Below, piece by piece: positions 50,785 to 59,755 of a DNA stretch of 64,000 nt. Positions within the stretch are counted from its first letter, which is position 1. Every line of letters starts with the position of its first letter. The notes under the pieces are model-generated. The model was not told the origin of the DNA. It saw only the letters and a program-made list of their open reading frames with translations, and ran no database searches. Both the position numbers and the translations under genes were made by a program. The stretch is from contig JALCBY010000017.1 of NCBI GenBank assembly GCA_028066055.1, positions 1-64,000 of the forward strand. Reading direction: 5' to 3'. The stretch is from Hyphomicrobiaceae bacterium (GTDB taxonomy: Bacteria; Pseudomonadota; Alphaproteobacteria; Rhizobiales; Methyloligellaceae).

Positions 50785-50862
50785 CGGAGCGTGGCGCAGC
50801 CCGGTTAGCGCACCGGTCTGGGGGACCGGGGGTCGCGAGTTCAAATCTCGCCGCTCCGACCA
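50785..50862 (+). tRNA. tRNA-Pro(GGG)
   Basis: The acceptor arm CGGAGCG (50785-50791) pairs with CGCTCCG (50852-50858), followed by A and an encoded CCA (50860-50862). The anticodon stem CCGGT/ACCGG encloses loop CTGGGGG, giving anticodon GGG (reads CCC). The T arm shows GCGAGTTCAAATCTCGC. The gene follows ihfA-merR. Three probably accessory secreted-protein genes lie just downstream. Confidence 0.97.
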
Positions 50863-50910
50863 TCTTTTTCTCCGTTTTTCTGTCGGCTTTCTCAAGCAAG
50901 ATCAGGAGAA

Positions 50911-51222
50911 TCAGCTCTTTGGCGGGCGATCCGCGATGGGCGTTAGACTGCCTTGTCCGTGCGGCGTCGTGATGGACTTGCACGTGCCCTTCGGCACCAG
51001 CTTGAAGGCGTTCCCGTCATAGTCGACGGTCGACGACCCCGGCACATCCGCATTCGGACCCGAGGCCAATCCGTCATCCTGGCCCTTGGCGACCACGCCG
51101 TAGCATTTTTCGAGCTTGGTCTCCTTCGCCTGCACGCTGCCCAAGGCGGACACAAAAAGGAGAGCCGCGATCATTCCGCAGCAAGAGATTTTCGACGTGT
51201 GCAGGACCCTGTTCGTTTTCAC
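50911..51222 (-). CDS. Small secreted DUF2282/bufferin-like protein lacking internal cysteines
   Basis: This encodes 103 residues with a signal peptide (1-32, ending VQA). The mature part shares the DUF2282 (BufA1-type) layout: LEKCYGVVAKGQDDG at the start and FKLVPKGTC at the end. From recollection, typical family members read EKCYG...NDC...CAG...KGTC. Only Cys40 and Cys81 remain here; the two inner Cys are replaced (NDC by DDG, and the CAG by VPG). No DUF692 or DUF2063 partner gene is nearby. Ordinary bufferin precursors are RiPP copper-binding peptides modified by those partners. It is in an operon with the PAN-like gene 21 bases upstream. Confidence 0.6.
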   Translation of the reverse strand: MKTNRVLHTSKISCCGMIAALLFVSALGSVQAKETKLEKCYGVVAKGQDDGLASGPNADVPGSSTVDYDGNAFKLVPKGTCKSITTPHGQGSLTPIADRPPKS

Positions 51223-51243
51223 CAGTCGGACTCCTTCGGATTC

Positions 51244-51795
51244 TTATCGGCTGACATAAAGACAAACGACTTCGCCTGTGGTCGCGCCATGAAGTTTGGG
51301 ATGGTTGTAGTGCTTTCCGAATTGCTGCGTGCAATCGGCCTGACCACCCGTGCCATTCCCGTTTTTGGCTTGGCCGATGGCGTAGGAATTGAGCGGCGGC
51401 AGACCGTTTGTGCAGTCCGAGAACCGCCATCTGTGCTGCCGCCAACCCATGCCGTTGAAGTTGAAGTTGGCGCGACACATGGTGATGCGCTGGCGGCGTC
51501 GCTTGGGCCGCGGACGATCGAGGCGGGCGCGATCGACGACGCCCGATGTACAGCAACTGTTGTAGCGTTCATCATAGACGGCTGATTTCAGCCTGCATTG
51601 CCTGCGGCGGTGCAGAAAGGTCCAGGCCACGCAGAGACGCGCGGATTCGCATGCGCGCCGGCACGCCTCCGCGTTCGGCGTGTCGAGATACGCGAAGTCT
51701 TCTCCGACGATGACGAGATTCTGATTGGCAGCGTCCGCATTGGTCGCAGAGAACAAAAGTATCACTACGATAACTCCGAATATCCGCCGATGCAC
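51244..51795 (-). CDS. Secreted Cys-rich protein with PAN/Apple-like domain
   Basis: This encodes 183 residues. The third-codon GTG at 51795 is preferred to GTG at 51801, which abuts the AGGGAGG. A signal peptide (about 1-22, ending ADA) is followed by a PAN-like segment FAYLDTPNAEACRRACESARLC through CRLKSAVYDERYNSCCTSGV. This has the paired cysteines of the fold. The C-terminal half is basic at first, then Asn/Gly-rich with further Cys (NFNFNGMGWRQHRWRFSDC). The role is unknown; PAN domains usually bind protein or carbohydrate. It is upstream of the DUF2282-like gene in the same operon. Confidence 0.6.
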   Translation of the reverse strand: MHRRIFGVIVVILLFSATNADAANQNLVIVGEDFAYLDTPNAEACRRACESARLCVAWTFLHRRRQCRLKSAVYDERYNSCCTSGVVDRARLDRPRPKRRRQRITMCRANFNFNGMGWRQHRWRFSDCTNGLPPLNSYAIGQAKNGNGTGGQADCTQQFGKHYNHPKLHGATTGEVVCLYVSR

Positions 51796-52013
51796 ACCCA
51801 CCTCCCTCGCTTCGCTGGTCGAGAATCGGACCCCAACAAGATCACGCCCTCACAATGACCGCAACACTCGCATTCGTGTCACGCGCGCGGCCAATTCTGT
51901 TCTTCACAACCTGAACGGCAGATGAACGACGCGTTCCGGATGAGTTCGGAAGGCCTCGTGCATGTTTGCATTCACCGAGCCGGCAAGCTGCTGGAAACAG
52001 AAGGAGAGTGGAC

Positions 52014-52487
52014 ATGAAGATCGCAGTCGCCGCCGGAGCCCTTGCCGCGCTTACAGCCGTTTCTTCGCCAGCAATGGCCAAGGATCATAATTTTTCGCTG
52101 ACCATCGGAGGACCTGAAGGATACATCACGATCGGCGGGGCGGGCCGCCACAAAGGTCCAGAGTATGGTTCCTACTCATATGGCGGCAATTACCAGTATC
52201 CGGCGCCGGGATATGGATATGGCTACGGTTACGGCCAGGGTTATGGGAAACTCTTCAATCTGAGAGAAGCCCGCGCCTACGGCCACTGCATGACGCCACG
52301 CCAGATCCGCCGGAAGCTCCGGTATGAAGGGTGGCGCGGTTTCAATGTGGTGAAAATGATGCCTCGCATCGCGGTCGTGCGCTCCTATCGCCACGGCACG
52401 CCTTACCGGCTGAAGGTCGACCGGTGCAACGGGCAGATCCTTAAGGCCAAACCCAAAGGCGGTTACCCACACGGCGGCTACTGGTAG
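52014..52487 (+). CDS. Secreted Gly/Tyr-rich protein of unknown function
   Basis: This encodes 157 residues. ATG at 52014 follows AAGGAGAGTGG. A signal peptide (1-22, ending AMA) precedes a Gly/Tyr-rich linker (about 43-78, with a repeated GYGYGYG). A conserved-looking basic C-terminal domain (about 80-145) has two Cys and ends in a strand-like YRLKVDRCNGQILKAK that resembles a PepSY-like end. No named family was recognised. It lies between the small secreted pair (opposite strand) and the exopolysaccharide locus (opposite strand). Confidence 0.65.
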   Translation: MKIAVAAGALAALTAVSSPAMAKDHNFSLTIGGPEGYITIGGAGRHKGPEYGSYSYGGNYQYPAPGYGYGYGYGQGYGKLFNLREARAYGHCMTPRQIRRKLRYEGWRGFNVVKMMPRIAVVRSYRHGTPYRLKVDRCNGQILKAKPKGGYPHGGYW

Positions 52488-52522
52488 GCGGGACACGGGG
52501 TCGGTCTTGTGCCGGCCCTACC

Positions 52523-53818
52523 TTACAAGCGGTATGGAGCCGCATATGGAGCTCCGGAACGGTAGAAGGATTGCACGAATACCTGCCGTACCTCACCCAG
52601 CACCACACCCCAGACGAGACCCATCAGAATATAGAACAGCCGCCAGTGGTCGGTATCGACGACCATGCCTTCCGCGGCGAGGCCCGCGAATGCGGCGAAC
52701 AGGACGATCGAGACGCCCTGGAGCGGTCCTCTTCGCAATGACATGCGGAAACCCGCGGCCAGCGTCGCCAAGACAAGGCCGAGATACGTGAACCCGCCGA
52801 GCCAGCCCGCGTTCAGGAACATGCTGAGATAGACGTTGTGGACGTCCTCGTTATCGAAGGTGCGGCCGAATTCCAGCGCCCCGATTCCCAGGGGGTTGGC
52901 GGCAATTATGCCGAATGCCTTTACCTGGCCTGCGAACCGGCCATCGGGACCCAGATCGTAGGATTGGGAAAAGCTCGCGCGTTCGCCGATCAGCGCGGCA
53001 ATCGACTCCACCTGAAGTGCGGCCAGCAGACCGAGCACCGCCGCACAAGCGGCAAAGACGGCAATGGCGAGCAGTTTGATCCGCAACCTGTTGGTCGAGA
53101 CCGTCACGAAGAGGATGTAACCATAGACGAGCAGCGACATGCCGGCGTTGATCCATGCGCCGCGCGAGAAGCTGAGCAGCAGACCCAACGCCACGATCCC
53201 ACCCAGAAACCCGTGGAGCATGGCGCGTGCCGCCCGGGCCGTGATCATTCCGTGCAGAAAATAGAGCAGGGGCGGAACAAGAAACGGACCATAGACGTTG
53301 GGATCCTTGAACAGGCCCCGCGCGCGGTCGAATTTCGTGAACAAGCCTCTTGCTCCGGGCAGAATATCGAAATAGCCGAGCATTCCGGCAAGGGCCGCGA
53401 TCATCGCGGCGAAGCAAAGGGCTGACATGATCAGCCGCCCATGCCGCGCCGGATCCTTGCTCACGAAGGCGGCAATCAACACCGCGGACATGGACAGATA
53501 AAGCGAAACCAGCGTGTGCGTTGTGGCGACATCGAGCACGCTTGAACGCATCGACGCTACCAGGCCGCCCGCCGCAACCAGCAGCCAGGCGACGAGAAAC
53601 CAGTTTACGCCGGGCGAGAAGGCGGCGAGACCCACCATCGGCAGGAGTACGATCAGCCCCAGCATCAAGGCGTCGTAGGGTGCGGGATCGGTATACACGA
53701 TCGAGGAAGAACAGATTGTCAGCCAGACAATCGCAAGGCTCAGTCCGCGCACAGTGACAGGGGCCGAAGCTGGATAAACGGTATCGGTGCTAACCGGCGA
53801 AGGCTGGCTTGCAATCAT
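52523..53818 (-). CDS. O-antigen ligase/polymerase family membrane protein
   Basis: This encodes 431 residues with about 11 hydrophobic helices. The Wzy_C/O-antigen ligase region has SFSRGAWINAG and, near the end, the periplasmic HNVYLSMFLNAGWLGG, both standard elements. It probably polymerises repeat units or joins them to an acceptor at the periplasmic face. The gene is last in the minus-strand wza-GT4-glycosyl-1-P-transferase series. The start ATG at 53818 lies close to the end of the transferase gene (19 bases). Confidence 0.85.
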   Translation of the reverse strand: MIASQPSPVSTDTVYPASAPVTVRGLSLAIVWLTICSSSIVYTDPAPYDALMLGLIVLLPMVGLAAFSPGVNWFLVAWLLVAAGGLVASMRSSVLDVATTHTLVSLYLSMSAVLIAAFVSKDPARHGRLIMSALCFAAMIAALAGMLGYFDILPGARGLFTKFDRARGLFKDPNVYGPFLVPPLLYFLHGMITARAARAMLHGFLGGIVALGLLLSFSRGAWINAGMSLLVYGYILFVTVSTNRLRIKLLAIAVFAACAAVLGLLAALQVESIAALIGERASFSQSYDLGPDGRFAGQVKAFGIIAANPLGIGALEFGRTFDNEDVHNVYLSMFLNAGWLGGFTYLGLVLATLAAGFRMSLRRGPLQGVSIVLFAAFAGLAAEGMVVDTDHWRLFYILMGLVWGVVLGEVRQVFVQSFYRSGAPYAAPYRL

Positions 53819-53836
53819 TGCTTGCCGCCCTCCGAC

Positions 53837-55381
53837 CTAATAGGCGTTTTCCGCCTTCATCAATGCGAACGGCGTCATCGCCAGGATGTACAGGTCCAGA
53901 AAGATCGACCAGTTCTCGATGTAGTAAAGATCGTGCTCGACCCGGCGCTGCAGCTTGTCGTGCGTGTCCGTTTCACCCCGCCAGCCGTTGACCTGGGCCC
54001 ATCCCGTGATGCCGGGCTTCACCCGGTGACGCGCAAAATACCCATCGACAACGTCGGCATAGAAACTTTCCGCCGCCTTCGCCTGGAGGGCGTGCGGGCG
54101 CGGGCCCACAAGCGACAATTCCCCTTTCAGGACATTGAACAGCTGCGGCAATTCATCGAGGCTCGTTTTGCGGATGAACCGTCCCACCCGCGTCACGCGG
54201 TCGTCATTCTTGGTGACGAGCTTGGCCGCGTTGGAGTCCGACTTGTCCGTATACATCGACCGGAACTTGTAGACCCCGATCAGCTCATTGTTGAAACCGT
54301 GGCGCTTCTGTTTGAAGAAGACGGGCCCCGGACTGTCCAGCTTCACCGCCAGTGCGATCAGCGCCATCACCGGTGAAAGGAGCAGCAGGAGCGTGCTGGC
54401 GACCACCTTGTCGAACACCCACTTGAGAACATAGTCCCAGTCGGTGATTGCCTTGTCCTGCATGTCAATGAAGGGAACATTGCCGATGTAGGAATAGGCG
54501 CGCGGGCGAAACCGGAGCTTGTTGGTGTGCGCCGACAGGCGGATATCGACCGGCAGCACCCAGAGTTTCTGGTAAAGCTCGAGCAGGCGTTTTTCCGCCG
54601 TGATCGGCAGCGTCAGGATCAGCAGGTCGAGCCGTTTGTCACGGCCGAACTCGATCAGTTCGTCGATGTTTCCAAGCCGGGGATATCCGGCAATCCGGTC
54701 GGACACGCGGTTGTCGTCGCGATCGTCGAACACGCCGTAAATCCGGATGTCGGTGTCGCGGGATGCCTCCAGCGCCTTTATGAGCTTGTGCGCCGCCGGT
54801 CCGCCGCCGACGATCACCGCGCGGCGGTTCAGACGGCCGAGCCGGCTCCAGTTGCGCACGGCAAGGCAAAGCGCGGTTCGAAAGACAATGAGCGCGGACA
54901 GACCGCTGACATACCAGCCCGCCACCCAAACGCGCGAATATTCCTCACCCAGCTTGGCGAAGAAGGCAATCGCCATCAGCAAGGCGAATGTGACGGTCCA
55001 ACCGGCACAGATCCCGGCGATCTGACGGAACAGGTTTGAGAATATCGAGATGTCGTAGAGCCGGAGGGCCTGAAAACTCAGGATCGCGCCTGAAGCGGCA
55101 ATCACAATGGCGATTGCGTAAAGAATATGCCCGGCCTGATCGGTGAGGCTGGAGCTGGAATGGATGTAGGAGAAAAAGATCGCGTATCCGAAACCGGCGA
55201 TCAGCAGAAACTCGATAAATCGCGCGCCGCTTGTCACCACATGCGGCGATATCAGACTGGACCCGGAAGAAAACTGAAAATTGCCGAGGCGCGGCCGCGG
55301 TCCGGCGCGCCGGTCGGAGGATTCTCGCGGTTCGCCGCGGCGATCCTGCAGTGTTTCATCTGATGCGGAAATGTCAGACAT
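53837..55381 (-). CDS. Undecaprenyl-phosphate glucose phosphotransferase
   Basis: This encodes 514 residues from ATG at 55381; the frame reaches 55480 without support. It transfers a glycosyl-1-phosphate to the lipid carrier, starting exopolysaccharide synthesis. There are four N-terminal helices (about 50-170), a CoA-binding-like Rossmann part ([18 protein letters not shown]), then the catalytic domain. The latter has [59 protein letters not shown] and [23 protein letters not shown]. Glucose as substrate is inferred from this subfamily. Confidence 0.92.
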   Translation of the reverse strand: MSDISASDETLQDRRGEPRESSDRRAGPRPRLGNFQFSSGSSLISPHVVTSGARFIEFLLIAGFGYAIFFSYIHSSSSLTDQAGHILYAIAIVIAASGAILSFQALRLYDISIFSNLFRQIAGICAGWTVTFALLMAIAFFAKLGEEYSRVWVAGWYVSGLSALIVFRTALCLAVRNWSRLGRLNRRAVIVGGGPAAHKLIKALEASRDTDIRIYGVFDDRDDNRVSDRIAGYPRLGNIDELIEFGRDKRLDLLILTLPITAEKRLLELYQKLWVLPVDIRLSAHTNKLRFRPRAYSYIGNVPFIDMQDKAITDWDYVLKWVFDKVVASTLLLLLSPVMALIALAVKLDSPGPVFFKQKRHGFNNELIGVYKFRSMYTDKSDSNAAKLVTKNDDRVTRVGRFIRKTSLDELPQLFNVLKGELSLVGPRPHALQAKAAESFYADVVDGYFARHRVKPGITGWAQVNGWRGETDTHDKLQRRVEHDLYYIENWSIFLDLYILAMTPFALMKAENAY

Positions 55382-55595
55382 CAGCGTATGACCCGAATTC
55401 CCCACGGTCCGGACAGCCCCGCAACCGTGTTTCCCCTGAAATACGTTTCCTCGTGCGGCCAGATGGCCGCCAAGACCCATATTGAGGGATATCAGGAATT
55501 GCTCTGGGAACGCTTAACCCGGTGTCAGGCCGGGCCGGTGTTTGGCGATATGGTTAAGTGAGTCTTGCCCGCCGTGTCAGCATCACACACGCGCT

Positions 55596-56738
55596 TTACC
55601 TGGGCGGATCGAGCAGTCTGCTGACGTAAAAATGGGTGATGTTGCGCGCCATATTGGCGACCGTGAACCTCTTCGACACGGCGGCCTGAAGCTCGCCTGC
55701 GCGTTCCGCAAAAACACCGGGTTTCGCCACAAAAGACAGCATCTGCGCAGAGAGGGCGTGAACATCGTCCGGCGGTACGAGCTGAACGTCGGTCCCTTCC
55801 ACGATTTCCGGAATGCCGCCCACATGCGTGGCAATGATCGGCAGCCGGGCGGCGGCAGCTTCCAGCACCACATAGGGGAGGGACTCCGCCCGTGAGGGAA
55901 CGACGAGGCATTGTCCCCGGGGAAATGCGGCGCGAGCGGGAACGTGGCCCGCAAACGTGACCGCCTGCGTCAGCTCGAGCTTGCGCGCAAGTGCCGTAAA
56001 CTTTTTCTCATCCGGTCCTGTTCCGGCGATGAATGCAGTCGCGGGCCGCTTGTTGCGGACCTCCGACAATGCATGAAGAAAAACATCGACACCCTTCAAA
56101 TCACGGAGTTCGCCGACAAAAACAAAGTCCGCCGCATCCACGTCCAGGATGATATCGTAGAATTCCTGCGGCTTCAGCCCGTTCAGGACAATGCGCGTTT
56201 CGCATGTCGGTTTGCCCACATTCGCCTCATAGAGGCGGGCCGCATAGTCACTTTCAAAAATCAGACCGTCGGTTGCGCCGGCGAGCCTGCGCTCCAGCGC
56301 CATGAATATCCGTCCCTTTACGCTCTCGGGGCTGTAATGCAGCGCCCCGCCATGAGGCGTGTAGAAAACCCGAAGCTCCTCGCCCGAGCGCTTGAGCGAC
56401 TGCGCCGCAAGCCGCACATATGCGCCGCCCTTGGCACCATGACCGTGGAGGATCTGCGCCTGTGTCCTGCGCGCAATGCGTTTCACGGTCCGCGAGGCTG
56501 TCAAATCCCTGATCCCGATCTGCCGGTTCATCTTCACTCGTGTCACGCCGAGATCGCAGACGGTTTCAGACAAGTTTCTCAGAGCAGATTCAGCGGCTTT
56601 GCCATAGTCGTTCGCATCGCAGATGATGCCGACGCGATGCCCCATTTCCGTCTGCTCGGTCGCCAGATCGCAGACATGCCGGAACAGGCCGCCGATCGGC
56701 GCCCGCAGGCAATGAAGAATTGCAAGAGATCCGCTCAA
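55596..56738 (-). CDS. Glycosyltransferase family 4
   Basis: This encodes 380 residues. The GT4 type is indicated by the N-terminal HCLRAPIGGLFRHV, the helix-strand element DFVFVGELRDLKGVDVFLHAL, FIAGTGPDE and the nucleotide-sugar motif VVPSRAESLPYVVLEAAAARLPIIATHVGGIPEIV. The enzyme is likely cytoplasmic and extends the lipid-linked saccharide begun by the phosphotransferase. The sugar donor is unknown. It is the only GT in the cluster. Confidence 0.9.
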   Translation of the reverse strand: MSGSLAILHCLRAPIGGLFRHVCDLATEQTEMGHRVGIICDANDYGKAAESALRNLSETVCDLGVTRVKMNRQIGIRDLTASRTVKRIARRTQAQILHGHGAKGGAYVRLAAQSLKRSGEELRVFYTPHGGALHYSPESVKGRIFMALERRLAGATDGLIFESDYAARLYEANVGKPTCETRIVLNGLKPQEFYDIILDVDAADFVFVGELRDLKGVDVFLHALSEVRNKRPATAFIAGTGPDEKKFTALARKLELTQAVTFAGHVPARAAFPRGQCLVVPSRAESLPYVVLEAAAARLPIIATHVGGIPEIVEGTDVQLVPPDDVHALSAQMLSFVAKPGVFAERAGELQAAVSKRFTVANMARNITHFYVSRLLDPPR

Positions 56739-56771
56739 ATGTGCGCCGCGCGTTCCACTGTGACCGCCAAC

Positions 56772-57446
56772 CTAGAAAAACCGTTCCTTCACCGTGACGG
56801 TATCGCCGGGTCGTATCGGCCAACTGAGGGGAACCTTCTTGGTCACCGTCGCGCCATTGACCGGTCGGGTCAGCCATACGCGCGACTTGCGCGCCCGAGG
56901 CGTAAAGCCACCGGCGATCGCGACTGCCGTCTGCACCGTCATCCCCGCAACATACGGATATTGACCCGCGTTGCGAACCTCCCCAAGGATGAAAAATGGC
57001 CTGTGGCGCTCAACCTCCACAGTCACCTTCGGATCTTTCACATATTTGCGCCTCAGGGCCGCCGCGATGCGATCCTCCAGTTCGAACGTCGTCGAACCGC
57101 GCGCCGGGACCGCACCAATAAGCGGGAGCGAGACGTAGCCACTGGCGTCGACCAGATAGATCCGGGACAGGTTTTCCTGACCAAATACGATCACGCGAAG
57201 CTGATCACCAGGCCCGAGCCGATAGGGGGCTTCCGCCGGTGCACCTCCGTAGGCCACCGGTACAGGAGCTAAGGCAGGAGCGGGCACAGCTACAGGATGC
57301 AGCGTCGTGGGTTGTGTGGACTCGTTGATTGGAATGCTCGTGCGCAGGGCGACGCCCGCTTTCGAGGCCCGCCCAGGCCCGGCGGTGTTGCACCCTGAGA
57401 GCAACATGCACAGAGCGATGCTGAAAAATGTAAGTCGGCCAATCAT
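56772..57446 (-). CDS. Polysaccharide export lipoprotein (Wza-like)
   Basis: This encodes 224 residues. ATG at 57446 yields a lipoprotein signal ending LLSGC (Cys19); the frame upstream to 57482 is not needed. The Poly_export domain has APYRLGPGDQLRVIVFGQENLSRIYLVDASGYVSLPLIG, and a single SLBB-like segment (FFILGEVRNAGQYPYVAGMTVQTAVAIAGGFTPRARK) follows. It is shorter than the 380-residue Wza and lacks a C-terminal transmembrane helix, typical of the alphaproteobacterial short exporters. Divergent from the GumC-like gene. Confidence 0.9.
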   Translation of the reverse strand: MIGRLTFFSIALCMLLSGCNTAGPGRASKAGVALRTSIPINESTQPTTLHPVAVPAPALAPVPVAYGGAPAEAPYRLGPGDQLRVIVFGQENLSRIYLVDASGYVSLPLIGAVPARGSTTFELEDRIAAALRRKYVKDPKVTVEVERHRPFFILGEVRNAGQYPYVAGMTVQTAVAIAGGFTPRARKSRVWLTRPVNGATVTKKVPLSWPIRPGDTVTVKERFF

Positions 57447-57566
57447 TTGTGCCCAAAAAGGGTTGAAGAGATCGATTCTCAAATCCGATCCTTTTGTAGG
57501 CTCAGCATGGTTAACAAACGTTGAGCGCCCGTGCCGTGTTGACCCATCGCTTAAGCCTTTGGTTAC

Positions 57567-57601
57567 CTGAAACCGCTAAGACTGGATGCGTTGAGTTTCA
57601 G
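57567..57601. promoter_or_regulatory. Inverted repeat in the wza/gumC divergent region
   Basis: CTGAAAC (57567-57573) and GTTTCAG (57595-57601) form a perfect 7-base inverted repeat around 21 bases, directly before the GumC-like start at 57618. In this position it may be an operator or a leader hairpin for the polysaccharide genes. There is no T-run. Confidence 0.3.
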
Positions 57602-57617
57602 ATGTACGAGTAGCGAT

Positions 57618-59741
57618 ATGTACCAGTCCGCGACGCCGGCCGTTTCCGACGACATTGAAATTGCTGCGCTGTTGCGCGCGATCAGCCGGCGAAAACTCGC
57701 TATCGCAGTGCTCGCGATTACGGCGGGTGTACTTACCTACGTTGCACTGAGCTTTGTGACACCGCTCTACTCCTCTCAGGCGCGGATCATCATTGAACGC
57801 GAAGACAACTCCTTCACCCGTCCGACCGCATCCGCAACCTCTCCATCCAACGAAAGCCAGCTGATGGACAAGGAGGCGGTTTCAAGCCAGGTCCAGGTGC
57901 TCCTGTCGCGCGACCTGGCGAAAAGCGTTGTCAAGGAGCTGAAACTGGATGAGGACCCGGAATTCAACAAGGATGTTGGCCGCTGGGCCTTTACCCGCCT
58001 CCTTTCCGGCATCTTCTCCTCCCAATCGATGTCTCCGGGGGAGGCGCTGCAGGAACGCGTTGTCGATGCCTTTCTGGACCGGCTCTCCGTCTACCAGGTG
58101 GAGGGGTCGCGCGTCATTGCCGTCAATTTCGAATCCCGCAATCCGCAAACCGCAGCGAAAGTCGCCAACACATTGGCGGAGAACTATCTCACCTGGCAAC
58201 AGAGCGAAAAGCTGCGGCAAACCAAACAGGCCAGCGCCTGGCTGAACACCCAGATCAAGGATCTGACGAAGAAGGTCGAGCAGGCGGACATCAAGGCCGA
58301 GAAGTTTCGTTCTTCATCCGGGCTGCTGCAGGGGAGGAACAATACGAGCCTCGACTCACAACAGCTTTCCGAATTGAACAGTCAGCTGATACTGGCAAAG
58401 GCAAAACGGACCGAAGCCGAAGCGCGCGCGGCCCTGATCCAGAAGATGCTGAAGGAACAGGGCGATGTGGACAATGCCGCGGATGTCCTGAACTCGCGGC
58501 TGATCCAGCGGCTGCTGGAACAGCGCATCCAGGTCCAACGGACCCTGGCGGAATTGTCCGCCACACTGCTCCCGTCTCACCCGAGGATCAAGCAGCTGAA
58601 TTCGGAACTCGCCGACCTCAGACGGCAGATCCGGCAGGAAGCACGCAAGGTGGTGTCCAGCCTGGAAAGCGAGGCGCAGATCGCCGGCGCCCGTGAAAGA
58701 TCGCTTCGCGAAAGCCTGGCGCAACTGAAGACGTCCGCCTCAAAAGCGAATGAAAACCAGATCAGGCTGCGGGCGCTGGAGCGGGAAGCATCTGCCAACA
58801 GAGAGGTCCTTGAGTCGTATCTGACCCGGTATCGCGAGGCGACGACCCGCAGCGACACGGCATCCGTCCCGGCGCATGCAAGTATCATTTCCCACGCCCA
58901 CGTGGCCAACAAGCCGTCATTCCCGAAGAAAGGGCCTCTTGCCTTGCTGGCTGCGGCCGCGGTCGCCCTGCTGGGGGTGGCCTATGTCGTGGCGCGCGAA
59001 CTGATCGCGCCCGAGCAGGCTTCCATGAACCCGGGCATGCCGCACCGATCCGATTACACCGGCGCGCCATCAACCTACGATGTTCCGGCGCAACAGCCCG
59101 ATCATCCCGGATATGTGACGCTGAAAACGCCGGCGAGCCTTGGTGGGGCAGCGGGCCGGCACGGTATCGGCCGGGTTCTTCTTATCCCCGCGGGAACGGG
59201 ATACGAAACCGCCGGACAGACTCTCGGCGCGGCCCGGAGTATCTGCGCCACCGGACGGAGTGTCATTCTGGTCGATGCCCTGGCTCAAGGCGATCATGTC
59301 GCGCTTGCGCTCGGTCTGCCTGAATCACCCGGCGTGGGTGAACTTCAATCGGGCGCGGCCAATTTCGAGACGGCCATTCGCCGCGATCCGGGTTCGGAAC
59401 TGCATGTCATCTCCGGCACCCTGACACCACGGCAGACGGTCCGGCTCCAGGGCCCGGCGCTTGGCCGCATGCTCGCGGCACTGGAGGCCGCCTATGATGT
59501 TGTTGCGGTTTATGTAGACGCGCATGATTTCGAGATTGTCGCGAACCTCCCGTCGCGCATGCCGACGGGCGCGGTCATCGTGACAGGTTCCGCCAACGAT
59601 GACGATGAGGCGCACGCTCTTGCGGACCGCGTGCTCGACGGCGGCGGCCCCGTTCAGGACGTCTATGTCATCGAACAGAGGAGCCGGGCGTTCCCGGCGT
59701 TCCCGCAGTTGCCGTTCACGCGGCGTGCATCGGCGGCGTGA
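57618..59741 (+). CDS. GumC/Wzz-like chain-length determinant with decayed BY-kinase domain
   Basis: This encodes 707 residues from ATG at 57618. An N-terminal membrane helix (about 26-50) begins the Wzz domain, then come long coiled-coil helices (about 190-420, containing LNSELADLRRQIRQEARK and the GNVR region) and a second helix near 437-460. The C-terminal 190 residues resemble a bacterial tyrosine kinase (RVLLIPAGTGYETAGQTLG, SVILVDAL, LGLPESPGVGELQSG). However, the Walker A (GxxxxGKS/T) is replaced by GTGYETAGQT, and no tyrosine-rich tail exists. It would regulate chain length without kinase activity. Confidence 0.85.
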   Translation: MYQSATPAVSDDIEIAALLRAISRRKLAIAVLAITAGVLTYVALSFVTPLYSSQARIIIEREDNSFTRPTASATSPSNESQLMDKEAVSSQVQVLLSRDLAKSVVKELKLDEDPEFNKDVGRWAFTRLLSGIFSSQSMSPGEALQERVVDAFLDRLSVYQVEGSRVIAVNFESRNPQTAAKVANTLAENYLTWQQSEKLRQTKQASAWLNTQIKDLTKKVEQADIKAEKFRSSSGLLQGRNNTSLDSQQLSELNSQLILAKAKRTEAEARAALIQKMLKEQGDVDNAADVLNSRLIQRLLEQRIQVQRTLAELSATLLPSHPRIKQLNSELADLRRQIRQEARKVVSSLESEAQIAGARERSLRESLAQLKTSASKANENQIRLRALEREASANREVLESYLTRYREATTRSDTASVPAHASIISHAHVANKPSFPKKGPLALLAAAAVALLGVAYVVARELIAPEQASMNPGMPHRSDYTGAPSTYDVPAQQPDHPGYVTLKTPASLGGAAGRHGIGRVLLIPAGTGYETAGQTLGAARSICATGRSVILVDALAQGDHVALALGLPESPGVGELQSGAANFETAIRRDPGSELHVISGTLTPRQTVRLQGPALGRMLAALEAAYDVVAVYVDAHDFEIVANLPSRMPTGAVIVTGSANDDDEAHALADRVLDGGGPVQDVYVIEQRSRAFPAFPQLPFTRRASAA

Positions 59742-59755
59742 GTCCCAAACCGCTC

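Noticed and set aside
50785..52500. Attachment-site repeat of the tRNA-Pro end marking an integrative element
   Set aside because: No duplicate of the tRNA 3' end and no integrase were found in the window.
52488..52522. Hairpin GGGTCGG/CCGGCCC as a bidirectional terminator between the Gly/Tyr-rich gene and the O-antigen ligase gene
   Set aside because: Seven pairs with a U-G but no T-run on either side; too weak to annotate.
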